Below are positions 12,807-24,867 of a stretch of 64,000 bases of DNA, in pieces. Made by a program: the position numbers and the translations under genes. The notes beneath the pieces were generated by a model. It worked only from the letters and a program-made list of their open reading frames with translations. It made no database searches and was not told the DNA's origin. Source of the DNA: Hetaerina americana. Taxonomy: Eukaryota > Arthropoda > Insecta > Odonata > Calopterygidae. The stretch spans positions 12,555,110 to 12,619,109 of the forward strand of contig JAKTNV010000014.1 in the NCBI GenBank assembly GCA_022747635.1. Direction: 5' to 3'. Position 1 is the stretch's first letter; each line of letters opens with the position of its first letter.

Positions 12807-13671
12807 TTTTTTAAAAAATCAGTGGAAATTACAAAGCTATTATTATTCACTTTCCGTCTTTTGATTTTTTAAATTGTTATCACGGATAATGCGCATAAAA
12901 AAGGATGCCTTATGCCCGCAGTACGACGGAAAATTCCTTCCCGAAGCTTCCCCATGAGACCCCGCCAGGCAGTTACATTTGAAATTTATCAATACATTAA
13001 TAATATTATTAAAATTCATGCTATGCGTATTTATACTCATATCAGGACCTACGCTGTCTGTTTTTTCAGCATTACATTTTTATGAATCAAGCAGCATTAC
13101 TTCCAGAATTCTTCCTCTTCAAAAGATTTATCGTTATTTATTCTTGCCGAAGTAGACGCGGGGCACTTTGAGAAAATGTAGATCACGTAAAACTTGGGAA
13201 TCCGTGATCCCCGAGGACCCTCCCCCCCCCCTCACCCTCATGGGCAACGAAATATTTTAAATTTTACGACTAAAATTCGAGAGGTATAATTTTGCGTTCT
13301 TTAGAACTGACTTTGTGTTCATTGAACATTTGGCACCCAGTGTGCATGTATTTAATTTATGAATTAAACAATTCAGGAAGTAATGCTGCTTGAGTCATCA
13401 AAATGTAATGTTGAAAGAACAGACAGTTTAGGTCCTGATATAAGTAAAATACGCATAGCATGAATTTTAATAATATTATTAATGTAATAATTAATTTCAA
13501 ATGTAACTGGTTGGCGGGGTCTCGTGGGGAAGTTTCGGGAAGAACTTTTCCGTCGCACGGTGGGCATAAGGCATCCTTTTTCACGCGCATAGTTTGTGAT
13601 AACAATTTCAAAAACCAAAAGACGGAAAGCGAATAATAATAGCTTTGTCATTTCCACTGATTTTTTAAAAA

Positions 13672-13703
13672 GACCGGTTTCGTCGATTAGTTGACATTAT
13701 CAG
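13672..13703 (-). ncRNA. Hammerhead-ribozyme-like motif 3
   Basis: Reading the - strand: CTGATAA (13703-13697), T, an imperfect hairpin of GTC..GAC arms, and GAAACCGGTC (13681-13672). It is the inverted counterpart of the motif at 12633. Confidence 0.38.
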
Positions 13704-14190
13704 GTCACTTATTTTATGAAACCGGTCGTTTTTAAAATTGAAATCAGTGGAAATTACAAAGTTATTATCATGAAGACTCCGCCAACCAGTTACATTTGAA
13801 ATTTATCAATACATTAATAATGTTATTAAAATTCATGCTATGCGTATTTGTACTTATATCAGGACCTACATTGTGTGTTGTGTCAACATTACATTTTGAT
13901 GACCCAAGCAGCATTACTTCCTGAATTGTTTAATTCATAAATTAAATGCATGCACGCTGGGTGCCAAATGTTCAATGAACACAAGATCAGATCTAAAGAA
14001 CGTAAAATTACACCTCTCGAATTTTAGTCGTAAAATTTAAAATATTTCGGTGCCCATGAGGGTGGAGGTGCCCTCGGGGATCACGGATTCCCAAGTTTTG
14101 CGTGAATTACATTTTCTCAAAGTGCTCTGCGTCTTCTTCGGTAAGAATAGATAACAATGCATCTTTTGAAGAGGAAGAACTTTACCTAAA

Positions 14191-17100
14191 CGGTATTGGA
14201 AAATAAATATTGAGAAATCTTCTGTGAAAACTTAAAAAATTATCGAGTAATCCAAAATGATGCTCACATTAATATAAGATAAGATTTTCATACTCTAATT
14301 ATCTAGCACAATTCATACTTCGCAAATAACTCAACAGATACTCACACAAAAACCCTCCAGGAAGATCTAATGGTGGCTAATTGTATTCAGATATAAAATT
14401 CTTGAAAAGTTTAAAAAAATTGGTTTCCAACATATATTTTATTAAATTTCACCCCGCAGGTCAGCGATGCTGAGACTAACTGCCACGCAACAATAAAAAA
14501 AACTAACTCAGACAGAAAATGAAAGCAGAGTGGAGTTATCAGAGGCCGAAGAGAGATAAAAAAACTGCAGTGGAATATCAGCGGGATAAGCGAACGTTCA
14601 ACTTGTCGGGGTGACGGTTTACATTAAATTTGCTTTTCAGTCGTAATTTGAACCCCTCGTATTTTTATAAATTTATTCAGAAAAGGAAATTAACTTCATT
14701 AATTGCATAGAAAGAAGATTAATTACACGAAAACGGAAGTAATGAGATTCTCATAAAGTAGGGAGGATAGGTACTAGGGTTATATACAATGGAGATTCGA
14801 TAGTAAATATTTTATTTACATTATTCATTGCGTAGAAGTTTTATTTTATGTTATATGGTTAGATTTATGTGTAATGTACATGCAGTATAAATTTTATCAA
14901 TTTGAATCCAGCATTGCGTCAGGGGCATCCGTTTCAAGTTGAAACATGCTCGGTTCGCCTATGGAAACGATGGAGGCATATGTACACTACACGAAAATAC
15001 ACTGAAAATTTGCTTTTGTCTGGATATATCGTCAGCTGAGGCCTATATTCGGTTTATTGAGAGTCTCTCCTTCCCCATGCCGCGCTCAGAAAATACTCAA
15101 ATGTTCAAAGAGGGGAGACAATAAATTTCAAAGGTGGAGACGGAGCTCACAGCTCTTACGGAAGTAAACACCAACACCGTGCTGCCGTTGCGAGAGAAGA
15201 TCGTCAAATGACATAGAGAGCATTACCAGAAATACAAAATACTTGTATTTAAAAGTTCATTATTTGCATCCAAATGTTGGTAATAGAAAAATTATGCGCG
15301 AGACAGGGGGGAGGAGCTTCTTTCGAAGTTTATCGTTGCAAATGAAACAAACTTGGCCACATTATTTCGATCTTGAGAGCGAACAGCAAAACTCTATTTA
15401 GGAATGTACGGCATCACCAAAACCAAAAATAATCCAAAGTACTGGTAAAGTTAAGGTCATATTCAGGGAAGTTCGATATTCAAGGAATGTGGGGTCAATA
15501 TATCATACCATCACAAAACATGTGTAAACGGGCAATACTAAAGGGATAAACTGAAAATTATCCAAGGTCAGATCAATTACTTAAGACCATATTTAAAAGT
15601 AACAGGCTGGATACTACTCCACATTAATAAACGGCCGCGCATCGAAAATGTCACTGCCGAATATCTCGCGAAAATAAATGTAAAGTGTGATTCTCATCTT
15701 CCTTATATTCCAGACCTAACCCCATGTCCCTTGTTCCATTCCTCAATGCAAATCTACGCATTCGTGTAAATTATATTTCATCATCAAAAGCAATGGTGAG
15801 GTAATTTTTGATAGATCTATGAAAAAATGGCTACCATCATGTCTTGGAAGACTGGAAAAAAACGATGGAGTAATTGTATTTCATCCAATGAGGACTACTT
15901 CGAAATTATCATCAAAATCTGTAGGCTGAGTAGAGTTGGAGGGAATGACGCTAAAAAGTATGACCATTCTTTATTGGACAACGCTTGTATTGAAAATATT
16001 AGTAGGAATAAATAATGTGTAATTTTTTCAAAAACATTGGGTGAGGCAGTTCACGTATTGACGCAGTATTTTGGAAAATCGTCGCGATAGGACATTATGA
16101 AAATAACTGCTTCAGAGAAAGATACAGCTGCAACTGAAGTTCTAAGGTATAATCATTGGGGGAGATATTATAAAATACGGAGCGTGGCATTGGATGTATT
16201 CCGAAACTTGTATTAAAGGCAATAGGATAAGCGTAGATTCTTAAGGAGTGTTCGTTTCGAGAATAATGGAGAAAATTAGCTCAATAGAGAGGAATATTAG
16301 CGACAAAGCTTGGTAGATGGTGAGGAAAGAGATGAAACTTCGGGTGAAACACGGAGATGGCAGAAAAAAATGGTGGATGGAAATACAGGGGATACTGGGA
16401 AGGAGAGAATCGGTTGTTGAAAACCTTGACTGAAGGAGAATGTTGGGTAAGCGAGGAGATAAAGGAGAAAGTCTTATTGTTTAAATGAAACAATATCGCA
16501 AGTGACCTCGAGGCATATATAGCTGCGTGAAATATCATTCCGAGAATTAATTGATGGCATTAACACCCTGCAAAGTTTTATATTGCGTAGATTACAGCAA
16601 GGATTTATTTTAAATTGACAAAGATAACAGTTAAGAGACTTATGTACTGTTAAGTTCATCCTATCTTTCGATAAACGATTATAATATAATCATTTAACTC
16701 ACTAAATAAATAAACGAATGCATAAAAAAGGACTAGGGTGCTGCCTAGTTATTTCTTTAAAATTTAAATATAGTCTAAAATAATTATTTCAATCAAATTG
16801 AAAATTTTCATTTCTGAAATTCATTAGACAAAAAACAAAAATGGGAGTTTTCTTTCTAAAGCGTCCATCGTACACTATCTAGTAGGAAGTAGCCATTTAT
16901 CCCCTAATCACTCATCTAAAATAGCAAAACAACCCGTCCTGGTAAGAACTATGGAAATGAAAGGAATGCAGTGCACGAAGAAAATAAAATGAAGCTTTCA
17001 GATTATGCACTCCAATAATAGCTGTGTTATTATTATGAGAAGTAGAGCCTGTGTGCCCTCACTTATTCGGTAATGCATGTCCTCTTGCTTATAATACTCG

Positions 17101-17779
17101 TATATGCGTTTTAAGAAGATTTCATCTTCTTGCCTAAATAAAACAGAATCCTCCACGTGTGCGAGGTTGTGGTTAAAATATTTATTTTCTGTTTCTCTGA
17201 TTTGACAAAATCTCGGAGGAATACCTTGGATTTCTTCATCAAGAATTTATTTTATCAGTATATTCGTTAACTCCCTCGTTCAGGATGAAAGAGTTTACTT
17301 CGGTTAGAGTGAGATCCTCTGCTTGTATGTGTTCCGGACTGGTATTTTTCTTTGAAATTATTGTAGAAATCCAAACCAAATATGTTCACTAAAAGAGGCC
17401 TGGTAAGGGTGATTTGCATGCAGTTGTATTGCTGAGAAAAATAATTGCATACGATCCATGTAACATGCAGTACACAGTGTGTTATAAAGTGCATCCTGTG
17501 ACGGATTTCTAAGCCAAATGGTCGTCCTTGAGCGTCCTTGAGTTCCCGCTAGTGAGTGTCCTTGATAATGAAAATAGACTTATTCACCCCTGATAGACCC
17601 TGAAAAAGTCGTCTAGGAATATCCCTCGGTTGAGTTTCGATATGGCTGTTTCTGGTTTGTTTTTTGTGCTGTAGCTCCTTGGGTCGGGATCGTTTTGGAT
17701 TGATGCGTGTTTTTATTGATTGCGTACATTTCCAGCGCATTAGGGAACAAGATGCATGATACGGAGAAAAAGGGGATCG
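14191..17779. other. Intergenic AT-rich DNA
   Basis: No gene is recognised. A piece at 16255-16465 resembles a decayed LINE 3' end (see that entry). The remainder has only short random-looking frames. Confidence 0.5.
16255..16465 (+). pseudogene. Decayed LINE 3' fragment
   Basis: GTTGAAAACC..GAATGTTGGGTAAGCGAGGA matches GTTGAAGACT..GAATGTTGGGCAAACGAGGA of the LINE at 34596-34636. The reading frame is broken. Confidence 0.4.
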
Positions 17780-18082
17780 AGATGGTGCGGGGGCTAACGT
17801 ACTGGCTTCCCACCCTGAGGGCGCGGGTTCAAATCCCGGCGGTGTTGAATATTTTTCAGAGGTATCTCGATCCCTACTTGAGGTGCTTTGTGGAGGGCAC
17901 TTTGAGTGAGTACGCCGTCCGTCGGATGGGACGTTAAACTGTGGACCCCTTGGCGCCTTTCGTAAAGAGTAGGATAATGCCGACGCCGGGTTTCTCTCCA
18001 CCCTTCATCCTTTCCTATCCATCCCCTATGGCGCAAATGACCTTAGCTGTCGGTCGCCTCCCCTCAAAACTACTACTACTAC
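17780..18082 (+). repeat. tRNA-derived SINE, family 2, copy a
   Basis: The tRNA-like head has an anticodon-arm-like GGCTTCCCACC followed by the B box GGTTCAAATCC. The body includes CCCTACTTGAGGTGCTTTGTGG and CGGATGGGACGTTAAACTG, and the tail is (CTA)n. It ends about 240 bp upstream of the lipocalin B TATA box. Confidence 0.75.
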
Positions 18083-18289
18083 GGAGAAAAAAAACCTGTT
18101 ATCACTTCTTCTCTCCGAAAAGAGTACAAAAGAAGAGACATTCCCCATTCCAGCTCCATCTTCCACCAGCACGTCCTTCCCGACACCAATCCTCCCTCCC
18201 TCCTCAAATTTCTTTCGCATTTTTCCCTCTTAAGGGGAATTGCACCCGAAAGGGTGTACTGGTGCATTCAAGGCCGATTCCCCTCCTTC

Positions 18290-18380
18290 GTCCCACCACC
18301 CCGGTGTCTCCGTCTCCATTGGTATAAAAGAGGGGTTCCTCGCACTGAGAGGATGCAACTGCACTCAAATCACAGCGCCG
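18290..18380 (+). promoter_or_regulatory. Core promoter of lipocalin B
   Basis: TATAAAAG at 18323-18330 lies inside TCCGTCTCCATTGGTATAAA, the counterpart of the gene A block. GCACTCAAAT follows at about 18361, and CATTCAAGGCC upstream is also shared with gene A. Conservation next to diverged introns suggests common regulation. Confidence 0.7.
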
Positions 18381-18428
18381 GCCGGAGCAAGCAGCACTTA
18401 ACGTCCACTCTGTCGTCCAAACACGGTC

Positions 18429-18545
18429 ATGGCCAAGGTTTTCTTCTCTCTGGTGGTGGCGGTGCTCGTCGCGGTTGGCGCCCAGGCGAACATCAAAGAC
18501 CAGTGCTCGTGGTTTGTCGGGAAACACCCATTTGAAGAGAAAAGG
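18429..18545 (+). CDS. Lipocalin B exon 1
   Basis: This exon has 39 codons ending AGG|GTAAGG. It holds the signal peptide, C26 and GKHPF. Roughly two thirds of its residues are identical to gene A exon 1. Confidence 0.88.
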
Positions 18546-20868
18546 GTAAGGAGTACGATGAGGAGAAGCTATCAGGGTCCTCTCTCGTAATGTCTCACCC
18601 ATTCGCCTGTAAACGCTGAGTCTCGCTATCGGTTGGTGGTTCCTATATTATTTTTATGCTTTAAGCGCCTCTTCGCGTCTATATTATTATTAATACAATA
18701 GTTACGAGTCAATCACTTGGTTTGGTGGTAAAATGTGGTGGCAAAAAAGGAGGCATAGGTGTAAGTGCTGAATTGAGGATAATGAATGTAGAACCCGCGT
18801 GCCCTCAACTTATTCGATCATGCATGTTTACTCAGTGATGTACTATATGTCCTCTTGCTTATCATACATGCATTTTAAGACGAATACAATTTCTTGACTG
18901 ATTTTAACCGGATCCTTCGTGTGCGTATGATTGCATCGCACAATGAGGTAAAATGAGTATGTGTCAAGTGTCCCTAAAGATTTACTTCAAAATATTAAGG
19001 AATAGAGGGTTTTTGATATCTTTGGTTCGATCGTAATCGAAATACGTGTAGTATGTCATCAATTAACACCATGCAGCCAAGTTCCATTACGCAAGACGAA
19101 TCTTGCTGCATATCCATTGACTAATCTCGCCATCTTATCAGTAAATAAAGTCTCGTAGTCCCACAGACCTTCACGGACAGCATTGGAATTGGAACTTGAA
19201 TGAGAATGGTGATTCATACACGCCCTATCGCTTAATAAAAGGGAATTCAATCCTCGTCTGAGACGATCGGCCTGTCGGTTGATGACTGCGGCGTTATGCT
19301 GCAAGGGGAATCTGCAGCTGAAGGAAGCTTATAAAACGTTATTTCAAAGAGGAACTCATTACTCTGACGATCCATATAAACCAGCATCGCATATTGAGGA
19401 GGGTGTTCTTCATTCTTTTAGCATCTTTTAGCATTCTTTTGGGATAACAGGGGATGAAAAAAGATATGCAACCACTCACTCACATAGGGCATATTATTTT
19501 TATTTAGTTCTTTTAGTACCCTGAAAGCCAGCGCTAGGACGTGCGGCAGGGGGTGAATACACACCAGACTAATTTTAACCCGAATATGACCATACCGCGG
19601 TGGGACAATTTTATTCTGATCCCTTATATTTCGTAGAAAAAGTGAATTTTTAAATCCATCTGTTCTACATTTAATCTCTCTAATTTGATTGGCATCATAT
19701 CTCCTACCGTAGTACAATGGGGCCAATAATAAGTTTTCAACATCACTGCTCAAGAGACATTCTTTCAATTTATGCAAGAGATTAAATCTCTAATTTAACC
19801 TTCGCTCCGTGAGTAATTCGCAGCCTATCTGCTCAAATATTTTGGATACGCTTCTAAAGTTATCATAACGACGTTTTACAAAACTGGCTCCTCTATGAAG
19901 CATGCGATCCAATTCGGCAATTATTCCAACTTCACGTGGATCCCATATACTAGCAGCATATTCTAAATAAGGCCTAACCAGCGAAAGATAACATTTCTCT
20001 TTGACCTTTTCATACACATTTACCTAGAACTCTTCTCATACATCCTGATTTTTTGTTAGCTTGTCCACATATTCCCCGTATGTGTTTCACCCGGGAGAGG
20101 TCGTGAGTGTGGAAAACGCCTAGGTATTTAATTGCGTCTCTACATAACATTTTTATTAATTTTTTTATTTTACCATTTTATCACTACGCACTTTTTAAAG
20201 TTTAATTTTAATTGCTAAGTGTCGTATCAGCGTTGTATAGCATTCAGGTTATATGATAAAGCTGCTATGTCCTTAGGATCACGGATTACACGTTAAACTA
20301 CTGCATCGTCGGAAAAGAAACGTATCTCACTGGTGACTACGGAGCAAATGTCGTCAACGTAAAGCAGGAATAAAAGAGGTCCAATAGCACTTCCCTCAGG
20401 AACACCTGGAGTTACTTCTACTGCATTTAAGCTAACTGCATCGATGATTGCATGGATTCGAAGGGGTTTTGGGAATTGGAGTAGGTTTAGAAAGAGGTCT
20501 TGTGGATTTGAGAATATTAGAAAGATTTTCCGGACGTTTAAATGCTACAGTTGGGCGTTCGCAGAGTAGGTTGGCGGTGGCTTTGCTTTCGGAGAGGATA
20601 GGAAAAATATCTCAAAGAATACTTTTAAGGGACTGAACGGCGGGGCAGTAAGTTGTGCAGATAGATTGCTTTATTTATTTTTATGGGATAAGTTAGGGGA
20701 AATGAGGTTTTATTAAATTATTACTTTATTAATATTGCAATTGAAATATAACTAACTTGGCTTTTCCACATTTCACATTCAAGTCAGTTATTTTTAAAAT
20801 TCAATATGAAGATGTTCCACCAAGTCACGCCAGAAACAGTTTTACTTTATTATTTATTATCATCGTGG

Positions 20869-20963
<95 letters not shown>

Positions 20964-23061
20964 GTGGGTCGCGGTAGTCCAGTGGGTAGAGCATTGGACT
21001 GCTAACCAGAGGGTCCCGGGTTCGATTCCCGGGCAAGGCACTCTGGGCACCTGCAGCTCCGCCCAACCAGGTCTTCCTGGGAAACCATAACCGGCACAGG
21101 GAAAGGAACTGGCCCCCCTACCCTGATGTGTGAATTTTCACACGCCGTATAGGGCTTAGTACTGGTGGATCTCTACCATCACCTACTAAACCGACCTTCG
21201 GGTTGATTACTATGTTTATGGTTAACATATATATATAACATATATGGTTAATATATATATATATATGTTAACCATATATATGGGTATATATATCAACACA
21301 CACACATATAGATGCGTTTAGAATGAAGTGTAAAAATTGTTTTTGAAAAAGAATAATACAAGTGAAAATAATTCACTTTAATATTTCAATGGTCCCAGGC
21401 ACCGAAATATAAATATAATTGAAAAATAATTTCATAGGAATTTCAGTAGCACAATACGTCAATGGGCCAAAACCCTCTAGGTCAGCGATTTAATCTGTAA
21501 ATCATTTCCTCTGAGTTCGGCTACTCAAACTTTAAAAGTAATAACAGAATGATTTGATAAATAACTCAGGTCTTTTAATGATCGAATTAAAACAGCATAG
21601 ATACTCCTAAAATTGTATTCAAACTCTTGGTGATACATTTTAATATTATATGCCACAAATTGAATTGTCCTGCTGTTCAGCCCATACCATAATAAAGGAT
21701 AATTATTGTTATTATTACAAAGCCTTAGTTGGGATATGATCACCAAAATTGCTCCTTTTTCTCTTTCATTGCAGATGGAAGGGATATGGCATGTTATTGC
21801 CTCCGCAAGCAACCATCCAGACATAACAACCAGAACTTGCGCCAGATACAACATAACGTATAAAAAATCAGACGATGACACAAAATTCATAGTGAAGCTT
21901 TCTGGGTTGGACAAGGAAAGGAAGTTAATGTCGTTCGAGGGAATCAGCCGACCAAAGGGAAGTGAGCGGCGGAGCATGTTCCTCGGAGTACTGAAGAAAA
22001 TTGATTCCGAGACTTATGATGGTAATATTTGTAGAAGAATTCCTCCACTAAATCAAAAATCTCAAGCGTTGATGTACTACATTCAACTCAATACAATTAT
22101 TTCAAAACGCTTTGACAGTGCGAACTATTGCTTTGTTTTGCAACAAAAAGTCATTGAAATTACGGTAAAAATCACCCAAATTCTTACTTGTTAATTGGAA
22201 TAGAATAACATTCATGACTTTTAACCTTGTACGAAAAATTCGTAGTCGAGCAATTGCTCCAGCAATCATATTGTAGCATGGCTTGGAATAATCAGTTTTA
22301 AGAATTCCAACGTAATTTAATTTCTGGGGAAACGTAGCAATACATATTAAAATTTGTTTATCCAATTTTACTAAACTAGACAGTTGAACTAACCATATGA
22401 AAAATTTTATGATATCTCTAAAAAATTTCTAAATTAACCTACCGGAATTTTCAGAAGAAATTAGATTCCCAGAAGCACTTAACTTGGTCATTTGCGAGTT
22501 CCATTAATTTTGTCACTTTAAAGAGTGCTAAACATTCGTCTTCATGCGTCTAAAGTTAAGTGTCCTTAAATGAGCGCAAAACTTTGACGATAAATAAAAT
22601 AAAACAAACGCTCACACCTATATATTTGATTAATCAATTTTTTTAAGCTTTGTATCTTCTCGATTATTCTTAACGCTTAAGAATTCAACGTCATCTCACC
22701 GGGTAGAACATGACATATGCTTAATATCTTCACACAATAAGAAAAATGTAACACTACGAATAGGATTCTTTTCAGGGAGCGCAATTTCTAATCCATTACC
22801 ACATTTTTTCTTTCCTTCTTAGGAGTGTATAAGGAAGCCATTCTTGTGTCCGACTACGACACCTATGCTGCCTACATAGGGTGCAGGCCCACCTTCGACC
22901 CCGTCACCAACGAATTCGGACGCCGATATATGGCGGCGGTGGTCTCCCGAAAGCCGACGCTGAGCGAGGACATTAAGAACACCTTGATAAACGTGTTCAG
23001 CGGATACAACATCGACCCATCTGAGTTTAAGCACGTGGAGCATAAGGACTGCCATCAATAA
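18429..23061 (+). CDS. Lipocalin gene B, secreted, tandem paralogue of A
   Basis: The CDS joins 18429-18545, 21775-22021 and 22823-23061 (603 nt, 200 residues). The signal peptide is residues 1-20, again ending GAQA. GIWH is at 42-45, SDYDTYA at 131-137, cysteines at 26, 61, 142 and 198, and the sequon NIT at 65. Every exon length and splice phase equals that of gene A, so the pair arose by duplication of the whole gene, and protein divergence is moderate. Intron 1 (3229 bp) contains a CR1/Jockey-like fragment, a long (TA)n tract and a SINE; intron 2 is only 801 bp. A poly(A) signal, AATAAA, lies at 23175-23180. A secreted carrier of a small hydrophobic ligand is the family role; the ligand is not predictable here. 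Confidence 0.9.
19418..20430 (-). pseudogene. Degenerate CR1/Jockey-like reverse transcriptase
   Basis: On the - strand, GVPEGSAIGPLLFLLYVDDI (about 20412-20340) is RT motif B, and FFSDDAVV (about 20320-20297) stands where the F[AS]DD catalytic loop belongs, followed by a stop. Downstream, YLSLVRPYLEYAASIWDP and RRYDANQIREIKCRT are the conserved C-terminal region of these elements. Stops and frame changes show it is dead. It lies antisense in intron 1 of lipocalin B. Confidence 0.75.
20869..20962. repeat. (TA)n microsatellite
   Basis: About 94 bp of TA repeats abut the 5' end of the SINE at 20964. Confidence 0.95.
20964..21226 (+). repeat. tRNA-derived SINE, family 1, copy c (best preserved)
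   Basis: The head has GCGGTAGTCCAGTGGGTAG, an anticodon-like CTGCTAA and a perfect B box GGTTCGATTCC. The body is typical of the family and the tail runs into imperfect TA repeats (21225-21300). The head resembles a tRNA-Ser(GCT)-like gene, but with no acceptor stem it is not a tRNA. Intron 1 of lipocalin B. Confidence 0.88.
21227..21310. repeat. Imperfect palindromic TA tract
   Basis: TA repeats with GTTAACC/GGTTAA islands form an imperfect palindrome, followed by a short (CA)n run. Confidence 0.7.
21775..22021 (+). CDS. Lipocalin B exon 2
   Basis: The acceptor is TTTCATTGCAG|ATGG and the donor GATG|GTAATA. Like gene A exon 2 it is 247 nt, with GIWH, C61 and the NIT sequon. It opens with ATG, but that is an internal methionine (residue 40), not the start. 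Confidence 0.88.
22823..23061 (+). CDS. Lipocalin B exon 3
   Basis: The acceptor is TTCCTTCTTAG|GAGTG. The 239 nt encode residues 122-200 with SDYDTYA, C142 and C198 and end in TAA. Confidence 0.9.
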
Positions 23062-23845
23062 TACATGCTCCCCAGTTTTTGAAACAATGGAAATGTGAAT
23101 GAAAATTTTGGAAAAATGATCTGGTTCAATATTTTTGCTTTTAATTTTGTCAATCACACTGTAAGTGAATAATCAATAAATGGAACATGAAATACTGTAA
23201 GGTGCTTATCTATTTTCCAATCACACGAATACCTTAAATCATACGCAAGCATACAATTTCATAGGCTATTGTAATACTGTGAAGGGGGCGAGTGAGGACG
23301 ACTTAATTATTCGTCCCATCACGAAGGCATTTTGTTTTAGGTATTGAGGCGTGAATACATTTTTGTGGGCAATCAAATTTTGCAAGAAATTCTGACGCCA
23401 GAACGGACGACTCGGGCCGGCTCGCTCCTCACCCCTATGGTCGTGATATTATGAGCTCTACAGCAACTAGTATAGTATCCCGTGAGTTTTTCTAGAGCGA
23501 GGCGGACAGTAGTCATGGTGAGATATTTAACAAGACTTCACGAGCATAACTGTGTTTCCGTTGCCTTCTTCTCAGGGGAATCGGCGCCCTGCAATACAAA
23601 GATGCGATCTTGATGCTGTGTTTGGACTACTTTTCGCCACTTTTATCGAGAAACGCTTGTACATTAACCGTAGGGGGGTAGGAAAATGGCTGGGACTACA
23701 TTATTGATGCTCGATTTTTAACAGCGAGTTTACACAATGGAAAATCTATCAAAATTGGTCGATGGAACTCAGCTTAACGGCAACGGAACTCAGCTTAACG
23801 TTTTACGAGAAGAAAAACCGTTTTTGACAAGTAAAAGATACAAAA

Positions 23846-24101
23846 TAATCGACCCCAAGGTCGGTTTGGTAGGTGATGGTAGAGTTCGCCCAGTACTAAG
23901 CCCAACGGCGAGTGAAATTCGCATATCAGGGTAGGGGGGAGGGGTAGTTCCTTTCCCTATGCCGATTATGGAGTCCTGTTAACCGAAAAAACACAAAGCT
24001 TGGTTGGAGCTGAGGGTACCCAGAGAGACTTGCCCAGGAATTGAATCGAAGGAGCCATCCGGTCAGTAGTCCAACGCTCTACCCGTGGACTACCGCGACT
24101 C
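23846..24101 (-). repeat. tRNA-derived SINE, family 1, copy d
   Basis: A full-length reverse copy with the A-box complement GCTCTACCCGTGGACTACCG and a degraded B box. No (TA)n tract adjoins it. Confidence 0.82.
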
Positions 24102-24773
24102 CGTTTCGACAAATATGAAGCAATAAAATAATGATAAGGTTTACGAATCTAATCCAATGAAATGAATTTCATGTTCAGTAATCCCATTTCCTTAGTTAAA
24201 TGACTTATAACATCTTGAACATATGCGCTGCATCTCTAAATTCCCGATTAATAATATCCTATTAATGTAAGATCAAAGTTTAATTAGATTATATAAAATT
24301 AATCCACAGTATTTCAGTAATAAATCGCGAAGTTCAACATTTTTTGGAGCACAGATCCATAAATAAAGAATTCCTAGCGGATTGCTCGTTTTGCAGGGTT
24401 TTTCGTTGCAAAGACATGCCCTAGAAATAGGGTTCGTGCTGTCTCTCAATCACAATCGTCCAATTGAATCAAGAGATAGCATTTACTTTACATATGCAAT
24501 TCTTCTTTCGTCCATTTTACACTTGTCATCACATATTATTTCACTGCAGTCTTTCCATGTGATCTAACTTGTGCTCGCATAATGGAAATTAATCCTAGTA
24601 AAATACACCATGTTAGATCCAAACGACAATTCTCATCTTAAATATCGTTCGGAATAAATCCTTGTTCTTAGAACAATACCGAAAGCCAAAGTTTAAGATT
24701 CAATAATGATAAAATTTCATCGATTATAAATACTTCAAGGAGAACAACGCCCGGTGGAAATCATATTATTTTC

Positions 24774-24867
24774 TATGAGGATAAAAAGAAACTTAAAATT
24801 ACCACCCAATAAATGTGAAATATTAAATATTTTTGGTGGAAATGTTAAGTTTCTTTTTACCCTCATA
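24774..24867. repeat. 33-bp inverted repeat (hairpin)
   Basis: Arms 24774-24806 and 24835-24867 share TATGAGG, AAAAAGAAACTTAA and CCACC with about three mismatches around a 28-nt loop. Confidence 0.8.

Larger units (their letters stand above)
12560..14190. repeat. Palindromic composite of hammerhead-like repeat units
   Basis: Hairpin units at 12560-12712, 12713-12842 and 13634-13768 (this last inverted) carry ACCGGTTTCGT..ACGAAACCGGT arms and TCCACTGATTTTT..AATCAGTGGAAATTAC ends. A body unit occurs three times: + at 12843-13113, - at 13640-13114, and + at 13771-14185. Its landmarks are TTTCCGTCTTTTG, CAGTTACATTTGAAATT, CATGCTATGCGTATTT and TTTGAAGAGGAAGAA at the end. The head-to-head and tail-to-tail order makes a large palindrome. 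No transposase or reverse transcriptase is encoded. The architecture recalls end repeats of Penelope-like elements, but assignment is inferred. Confidence 0.7.

Noticed and set aside
20964..21040. A tRNA gene
   Set aside because: A and B boxes are present, but there is no acceptor stem and the sequence continues into the SINE body; six related copies show it is a SINE head.
22819..23157. Antisense frame over lipocalin B exon 3 (and 7536-7775 over gene A)
   Set aside because: Shadows of the conserved lipocalin exons.
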